From: Neoscytalidium dimidiatum
Lineage: Eukaryota; Ascomycota; Dothideomycetes; Botryosphaeriales; Botryosphaeriaceae
Assembly: GCA_037367355.1 (NCBI GenBank)
Contig: CM074700.1
Coordinates: forward strand, 3,410,001 to 3,474,000
Length of the DNA stretch: 64,000 nucleotides
Reading direction: 5' to 3'
Position numbers and translations under genes: made by a program
Shown here: positions 25,197 through 37,289 of the stretch, in pieces
How positions within the stretch are numbered: position 1 is the first letter of the stretch
Layout: every line of letters starts with the position of its first letter
The notes under the pieces: model-generated
Told to the model about the DNA's origin: nothing
Seen by the model: only the letters and a program-made list of their open reading frames with translations
Databases searched by the model: none

Positions 25197-27446
25197 GACG
25201 GTCAAAAGGAGCGTGGTTACGGGTTGACGCAGAGGAATGGCAGATGTCGAGAACGTTAGGGGATACTGGTCTCTCTTCCAGAGGCCATGGAGGACAATGC
25301 GTCTTCTTTGTTCAGTAAGTGATATTATGCTCACCGCGGCGCGGAGTGGGGTAAGCTGCGAAGAGAGTCTAGTCATGAACAGGCCAGCCCCATGCGATAC
25401 GCGAAGTAGTTGGCTACAAGGACGCCAAGTCAACAACATTTTCTCTCATTCCACTTCACGAACCTGCTAAAGAAAGCAAGCGTCCACAGGTGATGGAGTG
25501 ACGTTGTTCAATTAACCATATTTAGCTAGCGCCACAGAGCCATGGTCCACGGTAGCTACCTTCGGTTCCTTTCCCGTGCCGTGGATTAACTCTCCGACAC
25601 ACCTCCACAGCAGAGCTCCGGCTTCAATTAGGGCCGGCAAGCACCTTACGGCTCTTTTGGATAATCTGACAGAAACCTTCACCTTCAAACCCTTTTCCGC
25701 CTAACATACTACCCCCTGTAGAGCAAAGACGGCAGAGAGGCTTTGCGTACTTGCTCTAAAATGTTCCACCTTACCGTAAGTGCGAGATTGCTCATCTTTG
25801 GCAGGAATCTTAATTAAATGAGTATAGCACCGACACGTTGTAGATCTTGACAACGGCAAGTTGACCGGCATGAGAGTCTGTCGCTCGCTATCTTACCCAA
25901 CCAAAATTGAGCAACCGTAGATTCCTCCGAGAGCTTGTGGGCTCCATCAGCTTGTTTACACTGCTGTAGTACGACTACAACATTGAAGTCAACTTTTCTA
26001 CTCGTGATTGCTAATATGTGTTAGTAAGTAAGGCAACAACCATCGATAGCTGCATTGCAACCGAAGAAGCCATGCACTTCTCTGCGGATGGACCTTCCAA
26101 CACGCAGTTGATAGCTTGATGGGTCCATGCTTAATTTACCTGTTCTGCCTGCAGATTGACAGAACACCGGCGACCTATTCTGGATTCGGAATGCTTTTAG
26201 ACTGGTTCTCCATTGGTTCCTGCATGTCAGATCAGGTGACGTCATCGAAACTTCAACGGTTTCTAGGAAGTTCAGCGGATTTAAAAAAAAGGTTCGGCCC
26301 CATAATGGCCTGCACAATTTAATACACCTTTGCTCCACGGTCACCCATTGGACAAGATGCCAGAATCCAATGCTCATCCTTACTGGTTGGGGTGGACTGG
26401 TCTTTATCGGGTCTGTTTATCAGGTCGGGGTCTCTTATCAGCCCTCGGACGGCGGGCCCGATGAGAGCTACACAGCAGGACGCGCCGCGGCCAAGCTTCC
26501 CGATCCCGACTATGGCGAATCTGGGGATACAGCCGTGTGCCAACTCGGATCGCATGCGATTTTTGTGGAGCCTGGGGCCATCGTGGAGTTATACTTGCCG
26601 TTGTTTCCGCCATGGTATTTCCGCTGCGAGACCATCCAGCGAGTCATGCCCACGTGGCGAGAGAGGCTTTGGGCCTCTTCGAGATAGGCTGCGAGGGTTA
26701 TCGCAGAGATGGCTGAGCTCGTTGCACGACAAAAGAATGCTGAGGAAAAGGAAGGTTCCGTTCTGCTGATACACAACAGCGCCCGGTGTAGCCCAGAAAG
26801 TATAGCGCAAACAGCGTGGAAGAGGAGTGGAGAGAGAACTCGATCGTCTCTCGTTCCCGTCGCGAACCCAATCTTAACGTCTCCCGCTCTCGCTTCTCTC
26901 AGTCTCAGGCCGACAATAACAATATCTACCGGCTCGAGATCCAAAGCCATGGACATGGCTCTCCGGACGCCTTTTGGATCCCGCCGGTCGCGCGCCTTCA
27001 ATGCAGGGGCAGCTATCTATTCCCGATCCCGGACGACCATGTTTCACTGAATGCTTCCTTTACTAAAACTCGCCCACACTGATCGCAGCGTCCCGGCAAC
27101 TCAAAAGCAGTTAAACTCAGTTACATGATTCGTGATGCCAGCTTGGTGGCAGATAAGAACCTGGGTGTCGCGCATTCTTGATCCGTTCTCGATGGTTGAT
27201 CTCCAAGGGTACGATACCGAAAGTGGGATGGGACGAGGAGGGGTCCGCATACCGTTATCTGCATACATGGAGAGCTTGCATGCACTATCTCCGGTCCACC
27301 GCCTGCCTCTGGATGCTATAATATATCTCCAGTGTTGTCATTGCGCATGCGACGTTGGGCTGAATCTTTCCTCTCTTCTTGGCACCCCTCTCCTCCACAC
27401 CCCTTTGAGACATTGAAGCTTCCTCTTCGACCTCTCACTTTTAGTC
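25197..27446. other. Intergenic, no gene firmly recognised
   Basis: About 2.2 kb. The best open frames are 26370-26687 plus (105 codons with a hydrophobic start) and 26510-27001 minus, which overlap each other and match no family I know. The right end holds the promoter of the amino acid transporter. Confidence 0.45.
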
Positions 27447-29045
27447 ATGTCGGAGAAGAAATCCAGCCTCGACATCGCACAGACGCCACCTGACCATGGT
27501 GTGGGAGACGCAGAAGCTGTCGTGTACGACAAGGAGGCGGAGAATGAGTTCGAGGTTTTCAAGAAGGGCGTCGGTGTTGATTTCAGAACCGTTGGATGGG
27601 TAAGTTCTGTCTCGTTGAGCATTCAAAGGACCCATTGACCTAACTTCGCTCCAGGTAAAAGCCACCGTCATCTTCTTGAAGGTCATCTTCGCCACCGGTG
27701 TCCTCTCCATTCCCACGGCGATGTACAGCTTGGGCGCTGTAGGCGGAGCATTGTCAGTTATAGGGTGGGGTGCGCTAAACACCTACACGGCCGTCATCCA
27801 GGGAAACTTCAGGAACAACCATGCCCACTGCCACTCCATTGCTGACATGGCGGAGCACGTCGGTGGCATAATCTGGAAAGAGATCACGGGCTTCCTGTTC
27901 ATCGTTGCGTGAGTACAGCCATCCATCCAACCACCCTACCAATCCACACAGAAAGCAAGGGCACACTAACATCCCATCCCCCAGCTACGTCCTCTGCTCC
28001 GGCTCCGGCATCATCGGCGTCTCGACCGGCCTGAACGCCCTCTCCGAGCACGCCGCCTGCACCAACTGGTGGGCCTTCCTCGCCACCGTCGTCATCTGCA
28101 TGGCGGCGTCGGTCCGCAAGTTCGAGAAGGTCGCCTGGCTGACCTGGGCGGGCTTCCTCTCCATCTTCATCGCCGTCTTCATCGTCGTCGTCGCGGTGAC
28201 GACGCGCGACCGGCCGGCGGCGGCGCCGCAGACGGGCGCGTACGAGCTGGGCTACCACGCGATCGCGTACCCGTCCTTCGCGGCCGGCATGGTCGCGTCG
28301 GCGACCATCTTCGTGTCGTCGGCGGGCACGTCGGCGTTCCTGCCCGTCATCTCGGAGATGCGCAACCCGAAGGACTTCAAGCGCGCGCTGTACGCGTGCA
28401 TGGCGCTCGTCACCGCCGCGTACCTGGCCTTCTCGCTCGTCGTGTACCGCTGGTGCGGGCAGTGGGTCGCGTCGCCGTCGCTGGGCTCGGCCGGCCCGAC
28501 GGTCAAGAAGGTCGCGTACGGCATCGGCCTCGTCGGCCTCGTCGTGTCCGCCTGCCTGTACCTGCACGTCGCCGCCAAGTACGTCTTCGTGCGCCTGCTG
28601 CGCGACAGCAGGCACCTGCAGGCCAACACCCTCGTCCACTGGGGCACCTGGCTCGGCTGCGTCTTCGGCCTCGGCGCCCTGTCGTTCATCCTCGCCCAGA
28701 GCATCCCCATCTTCAACTACCTGCTGGCGCTGACGGGGACCATCTGCTTTGCGCCGCTGGCCATCAGCCTCCCCGGCTGGCTGTGGCTGTACGATCACGG
28801 GAGCTGGAGGAAGGGGAGCCCCGTGCAGATGACGTGTTATTGGTTCCATTGGTTTCTGGTGGTCTTGGGGCTGTTCTTTTTGGTCGGCGGCACGTACGGC
28901 GTTGTGCAGCAGATTATTGATGCGTATGCGACGGGGTTGATCGGTGAGTCTTGTCCTTTCTTGGGGGGAAGGGATCGAGATGGCTTGCTAACATTTGTGT
29001 ACAGGTTCGGCGTTTTCGTGCGCGGATAACTCGGGGTCGACGTAG
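27447..29045 (+). CDS. Amino acid transporter, AAAP family
   Basis: Four exons (27447-27599, 27655-27908, 27985-28943, 29005-29045) give 468 residues; introns are 55, 76 and 61 nt. A soluble N-terminus of about 50 residues (FEVFKKGVGVDFRTVGW) is followed by about eleven membrane helices. Helix 1 has the family motif VIFLKVIFATGVLSIPTAMY. Later parts include TWAGFLSIFIAVFIVVVAVT, YPSFAAGMVASATIFVSSAG and IFNYLLALTGTICFAPLAI. The layout is that of fungal neutral/aromatic amino acid permeases of the Mtr type in the plasma membrane. The substrate is inferred from the family only. Exon 4 encodes just 13 residues (SAFSCADNSGST). Confidence 0.92.
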
Positions 29046-29905
29046 AACGCAAAGGGGGCGATGACAAGTGTGAAGTGAAGCGTGGCAACCGAGATAATCA
29101 TAGATGAATTCAGAGAGAGTGAAAACCTCACCCTTGTGTTAGTTTTAGCGCTGAGCATACGGGCACATGATCTTCACGAGGAGTTCCTTCACTCGCCCGC
29201 AAGGACTGACACGCTCAAGTATAACAGAAGGAACAACTTGGTCAATGTTCCGACGCTGCCGAGAGCCTATCCATAAGATTTCGGTTTGCAGCCCTCGAAC
29301 ATGCGGATAATTGCTTCTTTGGCGTATGTGGCTACGAAGAACTTTGCATCCGTACCGCTCTCGCACTGAGATGGCCGAGGATGAGATTTGGAAGCGAAGT
29401 ACGCAATGCTTAGCACCAACGGTGGGGAATCGTCATCCTTATCAAAAGGGACTAGCCATACAATTAACATCGTGATGGGAAAACTTAGTGGCGCAGTATT
29501 GCGTAAAGTGAAAGTAGAAAAATGAGGTTGACTCTGAATAATCCGGGTTGAACATCCGACAGTCCGAGGCAATACTACTAGGGGTAGTAGTCTCTATAGT
29601 ACTTACAAAAGCCGGTCAGAAACTCCATTGCATATATTTCTTGTGGTGGGGGGAGTCCCAACTGCAGAACATAGGAATCAGAGTGCATTATCCGTTATCT
29701 CTACTGCTTTTGCAGTTTATTCTATGACTAAGGCCATGGTATTTTCTTGTTACAGAGCATCTGTCCCGCTGGAACGTTTGCCTGACATCGTTCATTCCGT
29801 TGAGACAACTTCCCCTGGGGGCCATTGGCAAAAATGGAGATAGAACAGCAGGGTACTTACGCCAAACCAATATCAAGAGAATCCCAATTCCACCACAGGA
29901 ACATC
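29046..29905. other. Intergenic, no gene recognised
   Basis: About 0.86 kb. The crotonase frame is open back to about 29825 and has another in-frame ATG at 29834, so the promoter may end earlier than shown. Nothing else seen. Confidence 0.5.
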
Positions 29906-30727
29906 ATGGAAGAGAAACCGTTCAAGTCCATTCTGCACACGACCTCGGCCGACGGAAGGACGGCGTTCATCACGCTGAACCGGCCGGCGCAGCTGAACGC
30001 GATCGACGAGCACATGCCGCACGAGATGCGCGCCGCGGTGCGCCGCGCCAACGAGGACGACGGCGTCCACTGCATCGTCGTGCGCGGCAGCGGCGCCGGC
30101 TTCTGCGGCGGCCAGGACCCGCGCCGCGACGCCGGGTACGACGCGCTGGAGGACTACCGCGTCATGGGCGAGTGCACGGCCTGCTTCGCGTCGCTGTTCC
30201 ACAGCCGCAAGCCGACCGTGGCGCAGGTGCACGGCGCCGCCGTCGCGCTGAGCTGCGACCTCGCGGTCGTGGCCGACGACGCGCGCATCGGGTACCCGCC
30301 GAGCCGCGTGTGGGGCTGTCCCACCACGGCCATGTGGGCGGCGCGGGTCGGCGCGGAGAGGGCGAAGAGGATGCTGTTCACCGGCGACCTGGTCAGCGGG
30401 AAGGAGGCCGAGGCGATGGGGCTCGTCCTCAAGGCCGTGCCGCCCGCCCGGCTCGAGGAGACGACGCGGCTCCTCGTCGACCGCATCAAGAGCGTTCCCG
30501 TCAGTCAGCTGTGGATGTGCAAGCAGGTCGTGAACGGCTTCGTCGAGGGGCAGATTGCCAGCGCGCAGAGGCTGGCGACTGTGTTTGACGGCATCGCTAG
30601 GAATTCGCCTGAGGGGCTGGCTTTTCAGCGGATGGCGCAGACTAAGGGCTTCAAGGAGGCTGTTGCGGCCAGAGATCGTCCGGGGAGGACAGAGGAGTAC
30701 AGAAGAAGATGGAAGAGTGTGCTCTGA
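29906..30727 (+). CDS. Enoyl-CoA hydratase/isomerase (crotonase) family protein with atypical active site
   Basis: Intronless, 273 residues from the ATG at 29906 (MEEKPFKSIL); an in-frame ATG at 29834 would add 24. The crotonase core is clear: AFITLNRPAQLNAID, VVRGSGAGFCGGQDP (first oxyanion-hole loop) and SCDLAVVADDARIGYP, then AERAKRMLFTGDLVSGKEAE. Two things are odd. The usual GGGxEL segment is shortened to GAAVAL, and the second catalytic glutamate (PE in QPE) reads PP. So it probably does not hydrate enoyl-CoA by the standard two-Glu route. No peroxisomal signal is seen (C-terminus KSVL). GC is high and there are no introns, unlike most neighbours. Confidence 0.85.
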   Translation: MEEKPFKSILHTTSADGRTAFITLNRPAQLNAIDEHMPHEMRAAVRRANEDDGVHCIVVRGSGAGFCGGQDPRRDAGYDALEDYRVMGECTACFASLFHSRKPTVAQVHGAAVALSCDLAVVADDARIGYPPSRVWGCPTTAMWAARVGAERAKRMLFTGDLVSGKEAEAMGLVLKAVPPARLEETTRLLVDRIKSVPVSQLWMCKQVVNGFVEGQIASAQRLATVFDGIARNSPEGLAFQRMAQTKGFKEAVAARDRPGRTEEYRRRWKSVL

Positions 30728-31895
30728 TTAACAAGACAAGCTCGTGCTTAGGTACAGGGAAATTCATCGTTCAGCAGTATTTCGAAGAATGGATATAGCA
30801 CCCCATCCAATCAAGTTGAAGCTATTCATGAGGAGTACATGACGATCCGGGTAAATTGAGTGACGTGGTATGCTTCTGTGCGCCAGCCTATGCAGGCAAT
30901 ATCAGTTGCTGTGGAAGCGTGAAAGTTTTGTAGCTCTGCCAAGCAATGTTTCCTGCACGCGGTTGGCATAGCTGTTGAGCTGAAATCCAGCGTAAGACGG
31001 AAGTTTTTATGTGATACTCTTTCAATATTTGATATGTGATAAGCCACGAAATAATCTAATGATGCATCAATAAAGATCTTTTGAAATGACCAAATCGTCT
31101 GGCGTCTGTTAAGTAGGAACGCGTGACGACATAGGGGGAAAGGCAGGGCGGCGCGTGAACCGTAACAATGCAGTGCAACATAAAACCATGAATTATGAAC
31201 CAAAAAGCCTCCAGATTGTCCCTTAGACAGTCAGACAACTGTCCTTCCTGGCAGCCGTGGAATTTGTCAGTATGACATGTTGAGAGTGGAATCAGATACA
31301 GAACTGGGGCTTGCCTCGGTTGGTGGTGTTTGAAGGGCCAAGTCAATCTGTTTCAACTCAATTTTAACAAGGCCGATAAGCTATAGTGCGGTTCAACATC
31401 AACGAGGGTCGAAGGTGAGCCTCACTGCCATGTACTCATATAGGTACATGGAATCTTCACGATTTAGGCATAGACTATGTAGCTACATGGCACTATAGTC
31501 CTGCGGAACCATAGTGAGGACCAGCAAAAGAAGGGCTGGACAATTGGCTGAGATACCTTATAAGCTAAAAGCGGAGATCTCCAAGAAAATACTGTATTGA
31601 GGCAATGTTGGAAATAAAGATATCCACCAAATTGCCAAGACCTCATGGAAAGGGTAGTTTCTCAACTACTTTTGCAATTGCGAATATTCAAAATCATATT
31701 TTATTGGAGTCAGCCATGGTGATCTCCATCCATTAAAGTGAAGTCGGAGAGGATACGTTCTATCCAAAAGATAAATTACATGCCCAAAGTATATGCGAGA
31801 TGGTACATCAAAACATACGGCGACCAATCAAACCCAAAATGCAAAACGAAGCATGCAATGCGGCCTTACCAGCATCATCCAACCCGCGCCCCACA
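30728..31895. other. AT-richer intergenic region, no gene recognised
   Basis: About 1.2 kb between a plus-strand crotonase gene and the convergent pyroglutamyl peptidase gene. Open frames are short and unlike known proteins. Confidence 0.5.
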
Positions 31896-33335
31896 CTACC
31901 TCGCGCCGGCCTTCTCCCTCTGCGCCAGCCACGTCGTCACCATCGCCTTGATCAACTCCACCGTGATCGCCCTCCCCCTCTCGACGTCCCTCTCCTCCGG
32001 ACAAGCCGGCACGTGCAAGAACAACACCGGCCGCCCGACCGCGGCTTCCCTCGCCGCGGCCTCCTCCCTCTCCTTCTCCCAAAACCAGGCGAGGCTGTTC
32101 CAGTAGATGAACCCGCACAGGTAGCTCCCCACGTCATCGCTCGGCCGCACCTCCACGGCCCGCCACTCCCGCCTCACCAGGCCCCCGACCCCGACGCCCA
32201 CCCCGACCTCCGCCGGGGAGGACGGCACGCCGTCCATCCCTTCCCCGCCCACGCCGACGCCCCGCCCGCGCCGCACCTGCCCATCGCTCCCGCCCACCAC
32301 CACCCCGGCCACGCGCGCGCACCCGTCCCGCCACGCCCGCCACACGCCCTCGAACCCCAGCCCCGTCTCCAGCCGGTCCGGCGCCGCCGGCCACGCGGCG
32401 TCGCTGGCGGCGCGGGTCCACACGGCGCCGTCGACGTCGGCGTTGCGGTCGTAGCCGTGCTTGGCGGACGAGCGCTCGATGGCGTAGTAGGAGCGGCCGG
32501 CGGCGAGGCCGATGTGGAGGACGAGGTCGGGAGCGGTGCGGGAGAGGAGGGGCGGGATGGCGGCGTGGGTGGGGGCGTAGGCGACGGTGAGGGGGTGCGG
32601 GGGTTGGGTGATGGTGATGTGGGTGGTGGTTGTGGTGGTGGTCGTGGAGGTGGAGGGGGTGGTGAGGGTTAGGGTTGGGGGCAGGGATTTGGCGATTTCG
32701 TGGGACGGGTTGATGGGGAATTGTTTGAGGAAGGGCTGTTGGGTGGGCGAAGGGGGGAGGGGGCGTTGTGTTAGCTTTCGTGGACTTTTTTTTTTTTTTT
32801 TTGAATGGGTTTGAGAAGGGAGAGGGTTGGCGAGAAAGAGAAAGAGACGGATGGCGGGGGGGTAAGGCTGCGTGATGTAATGGACCATAGTGAGGAAAGA
32901 AAAAGAGACGAAAGGCAGGTACGCGTACAAGGATAAGACAGTCGTCCAGATATTCCAATTTAGTTGGATCAATGCCATCTGGATCTGGATGACTGCTTTA
33001 ACTCTGCACGTTCCTCCTTTTTTGTGTATAGTGTTGTTTAGACCGACCTATCAAAGAATGATTGACCACAGAAAGATAGAGCAATCACGTGCTTGTTGAA
33101 GGGTCCACATGAGAGCATGAAACGCCGATAGGAGAATAGCGAGATTATCAGATATTGGCGAGGGTTGCGCCGATCACAGCGAGGCGAGAAAGGCAGCGGA
33201 GCTTGGAGATAAGAAGGAACCAGTCAGACTTACGCCAAAACCGGTGACGAGAACGGTGACCTCATGCTCGGTGGGGTGAGCTGTCGAAGGGACGGGCCGA
33301 GCAGTGTCCTCAGCCGAAGCCCTAATGTCTCCCAT
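31896..33335 (-). CDS. Pyroglutamyl peptidase I (peptidase C15)
   Basis: Cytosolic cysteine peptidase that removes N-terminal pyroglutamate. Exons 33335-33234 and 32735-31896 give 313 residues. Exon 1 ends EHEVTVLVTGFG and exon 2 begins PFLKQFPINPSHEIAKSL; together they rebuild the family's VTGFGPF-x-x-x-x-NPS start. The Glu-Cys-His triad is visible as LAAGRSYYAIERSSAKHGYD (Glu), VGSYLCGFIYWNSLAWF (Cys) and VLFLHVPACPE (His). A 60-residue Gly/Val/Arg-rich insert lies before the Cys. The single intron is 498 nt, about eight times the local norm, and contains a T run at 32786-32802. Its promoter faces the FAD monooxygenase gene. Confidence 0.9.
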
Positions 33336-34518
33336 GGTGGCACAAGAGGGTGGACAGGTAGTTGGATGAGTGAGATTTTAGGGGCGGAAGGTGGATCCGC
33401 GCGGTCGGGCCTCGTACGAAGCGGAGATCTGCAATATCCGAAAAGCTTCAGCGAAGCTTGATGGAAATAAAGGAGTGTGGGCGAATGGAAGAGAGTCGAG
33501 GCGAGGATGGGGCGAAAATGGGGCAGTCGGAGGGAACTCGGCAGCTGCTCGTGGATGGTTGCGTATATCCGCGTCCGAGACGGGCCCAGGACGGTGGCAC
33601 AGCAGGAGCTGACGATTCCGCACACGTAGCGACAGTGGTGATGGAAGGAAGAGGAAGAGGAGAGGTTGAGGGAGCGTGATGGTAGTAGGATCTGGGGGCG
33701 GACGATACCCCGCTGATCACGCCGGCGCCCACGGCCATCATCCCATCATCCATCCCATCCATCCACCCTCGTCCGGGCGCTAGCGGGCCGCCACCCACGA
33801 CAACAGCCACAGCAACGGGCAAGGCTCGATGAGTTGCCCGAGGCCGTGGCTGGGCATGCGGAGGAGGCGCATCGTGCATCACGTGCTGCGCGACGCACTG
33901 GGTCGCCGAGGCAGGCCGGAGTGCGGGATCCGACGCACCGCCAGCACAAGAGGCTCGTCGCATTCACGCAACGCAGCGATTGAATGTTCGCGACGACAAC
34001 GACAACCTCCGCCTCCGCGCATCACGCTCGCCACTGTCGCGCCCGTCGCCGCCGACCCACCGCCATGACCCCATTCGCTCCAGACCGCATCGGCCCAGGG
34101 TGAAGCACCCTTGCCCTTCATCGTCGGCGTCATCGTGCTGGGAGTGCCGCGAGTGCCTCCGTACCCCATACCCGCGGCCCTCATCCGACGGCTCCAGGAA
34201 CAAGCTTCAGCACTGGCAGAGGCACTGGCCGACCTCATCGCATCGCTTCTGCCTCGTGCGAACTTCATAACCGCGTCAATGGACCTCGCCCTGCCCAATC
34301 CGCCGCCTATTTAACTGTCCGCCCCGGCCCCTCGGTCTATTAACCTCCTCATCAACACCAGGGATACCCCACATCTGCCTACGCAGCACTTCTCCCGCTC
34401 TCCTCCTCCTCCTCCCCCTCCTCCTCCATCCGACCAGCCAGCTTTCTCCTCCAGCTTCTCTACCTCCTCCTCCTCCTCCTCCTCCTCCTCCTCCTGCCGA
34501 TCCTCACTCCCAACCACC
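33336..34518. promoter_or_regulatory. Divergent upstream region of the C15 peptidase and FAD monooxygenase genes; CTC repeat
   Basis: A 1.2-kb gap between opposite start codons. The 130 bases before the monooxygenase ATG are a pyrimidine-rich CTC-type repeat (about 34390-34435 and 34463-34495), probably in its 5' untranslated region. No gene recognised. Confidence 0.55.
34390..34495. repeat. CTC/TCC trinucleotide repeats
   Basis: Two pyrimidine-rich CTC blocks (about 34390-34435, and an uninterrupted one at 34463-34495) directly upstream of the FAD monooxygenase ATG at 34519. Confidence 0.8.
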
Positions 34519-35887
34519 ATGTCGACCGACCGCAACTTCGACATCGCCGTCGTCGGCGGCGGTATCGCCGGCGTCTCGCTCACCATCGGATTGCTGCGCG
34601 CCAACATCCGCGTCACGCTGTACGAGTCGGCACACGCCTTCGGCGAGATCGGGGCGGGCGTGTCGTTCGGCGCGAACGCCCCGCGCGCCATGTCGCTGAT
34701 CGCGCCCGAGGTGCGCGCCGGCTTCGAGCGCGTGGCCACCTTCAACCAGTGGCCCTCCAAGAGCGACGTGTGGTTCGACTTCCGCCGCGGCATGGGCCAC
34801 GACGGCCAGCACGCCGACGCGCAGCAGGGGGAGCTGATCCAGTCGGTGACGGTGCAGGACGGCCAGGCGGCGGTGCACCGCGCCCACTTCCTCGACGAGC
34901 TGGTCAAGCTGGTGCCCGACGGCGTCGCCCGCTTCGGCAAGCGCCTGCGCGACATCGAGAACCTGCCGGACGGGAACGTCAGGCTGAAGTTCGTCGACGG
35001 CAGCGAGGCCGTGCACAGCGCCGTCGTCGGCTGCGATGGCATCAAGAGCCGCACCCGCCAGATCGTGCTCGGCGACGACCATCCCGCCGCCCGCGCCCGT
35101 TACAGCGGCAAGTACGCGTACAGGGGCCTCATTCCGATGGACAAGGCCGCCGAGCTGCTCGGCGACGAGCTGGCCCGCAACAGCCAGATGTACCTGGGCT
35201 ACCACGGCCACGTCCTGACCTTCCCAATCGAGCACGGCGCGACGATGAACGGTATGTCCCTACACCCACATTCAGCAGAAAGAAGACCAAGGAAACGAAA
35301 TTTCGTGAATACTGATATCGTCATCGTTCCCTCCAGTCGTTGCCTTCGCGAGCTCCGAGAGCTGGGACGACCCCAACTGGGTCGTGTCGACGACGAAAGA
35401 GGCGCTCCTCAAGGACTTCGACGGCTGGTCGCAGCACGTCAGGAGCATCATGTCGCTCATGCAGAAGACGGACATCTGGGCGCTGTTCGAGCACCCGCCC
35501 GCGCCCCGCTACACGCGCGACCGCATCTGCCTGATCGGCGACGCCGCCCACGCCACCACGCCGCACCAGGGCTCCGGCGCCGGCATGGCCATCGAGGACG
35601 CGTGGCTGCTGGGCGCGCTGCTGCGCGAGGTCGACGACGTGCGGCACGTGCAGGCCGCCTTCAACGCCTTCGAGCGCGAGCGCCTGGAGAGGACCCATCG
35701 CTTGGTCACCACCAGCCATGAGGCCGGCCAGCTGTACGACTTCGAGCTGCCCGGCCACGGGGACGATGTGCAGAAGATTGCGGCGAATCTGCGGACGAGG
35801 ATGCATTGGATCTGGTACGAGGACTTGGAGAAGGAGTTGGAGAGGGCGAAGACATCTTTACGAGAGGAGCTGAAGGCGAATTTATAG
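34519..35887 (+). CDS. Salicylate hydroxylase-like FAD-dependent monooxygenase
   Basis: Group A aromatic flavin hydroxylase. Exons 34519-35251 and 35337-35887 give 427 residues; the intron is 85 nt. All three fingerprints are present: the Rossmann loop DIAVVGGGIAGVSL (residues 8-21), the DG motif VVGCDGIKSRTR (about 172-183) and the GD motif RICLIGDAAHATTPHQGSG (about 331-349) followed by AIEDAWLLG. Such enzymes use NAD(P)H and O2 to hydroxylate, sometimes decarboxylate, phenolic acids. It lies next to a dead FAD oxidase gene and an SDR gene, which suggests a small catabolic or biosynthetic group, but the substrate is not known. Confidence 0.9.
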
Positions 35888-37289
35888 ACGTGGTTCTTGT
35901 TGGCAAGAATTGTAAACAAAAAAAAAAAAAAGAAGAAGGGCTTCAAAGGTGAGGTTGAAGAATGACAAAAGCAAGGTGGAAGTGAGGGTGGAGATAAAGA
36001 TGGCCTTTTTGTTCCGGATAATGCATGGTATTTGAATTATTCCCACGGAGACGTATATGCACATATATATGGAATCTATCGAATGATTCCGTGAGACTTA
36101 TATACGGCCGGACGGCGTTTTCCGACGAATGAGACGGGCGCTGGTGGATACGCGGCTGATTCTATACACGCCGAATGATGGAAGGTGAGGTCGTACCCAC
36201 ATTGCCGCGTAGGGAAGTTATTTCCGCCCTTTTGTCGTCAGAACTCCGATACTCCTTCGAGCAGGTTTGGTTGGGAGCGACATACGAAATTGACCGCCCA
36301 TGTCTACAATTCACTGAATCCATACATCTAGACGTGGTGCGCTCTCTTGCAAGATGTACTACTTACCAGACTACCTTCGCCTATTCTTCACCGCGGGAAA
36401 CACATCTCTAACGTATGTCTGTGACTTGAATGCCTTATTCGGGCTATGTAATTGGGTTACGTTCACAACGGTTCACGAACACGTATATTAACATAATCGT
36501 ATCCTAGTAGAACGGATGAGGGATATAGGACGGGAAATTTAGGCAATCACCACTTTGGCTCTTCATCGAGCTATGCCAAGATCTATGTGCATATAACGTT
36601 GTATGCTAAGCCTTCCCGCGGATCAGCGGTGAAGTTTTGTCAGACATATTCAACGACATGTACGACATCAAGGTAGCGCTAAGCAACATTAGCTTTAATG
36701 CTTCACGCTGTAATAAGGCTCAGTCCAAGCAGCTGCAGTAGAAACCAGTTTTGACAGGGAGGCTGCTAGGAGATACTTGCCAGAGACATGCAAGGGCGTG
36801 CGAAAATACGCAGGAGCCACTTTTTAAGAAGTTATCCCTCTCCAGAACTAAGATCCTGCAACGGCCCGCAAACTAGATCTGGAAATGTAACCGCATTGAG
36901 CAACATCATTCCTTGTGCTTCCGCAAGGCTTGTCTCCTGAAACTTGTATTGCAGATCTGAAGTCGTGTATGAATTAGCTTGACGTCAAGCGCGGAAAAGC
37001 AGCGACACCAAGAACGACGTTCTGGAATATACGTACGGGGATACTCATTCACCATCAAGAAGATACTTTGAATGTATATAAAGCTATAAATTCGTCAAAA
37101 GTCCTTCATCTGCTAAGGATCTAAGTCCACTTCATCATTCCGCTCTTTTCCCAGCTCGTCTATAGCAGGAGCAACCATGAATCTTCGATTGTCACGTTTA
37201 GCCATTTAAGTTTCACACTTCTCTCCCTACCTTGAGCGCAGTAGAGTGTGAATGTGTTAGTAAACAGATTGTTTTGCCAGAGTGTTTTA
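35888..37289. other. AT-rich intergenic region
   Basis: About 1.4 kb, AT-richer than the neighbouring genes, with a 14-base A run just after the monooxygenase stop (35918-35931). It leads into the decayed FAD oxidase gene and may hold its former promoter and signal-peptide exon. No open frame of interest. Confidence 0.45.

Noticed and set aside
26370..26687. 105-codon plus-strand frame with a hydrophobic N-terminus
   Set aside because: Overlaps other open frames on both strands, no family resemblance, no clear promoter or intron context.
32664..32684. GGGTTAGGGTTGGGGG considered as an interstitial telomere repeat
   Set aside because: Only about two units, and it lies inside the pyroglutamyl peptidase coding sequence (Leu-Thr-rich part).
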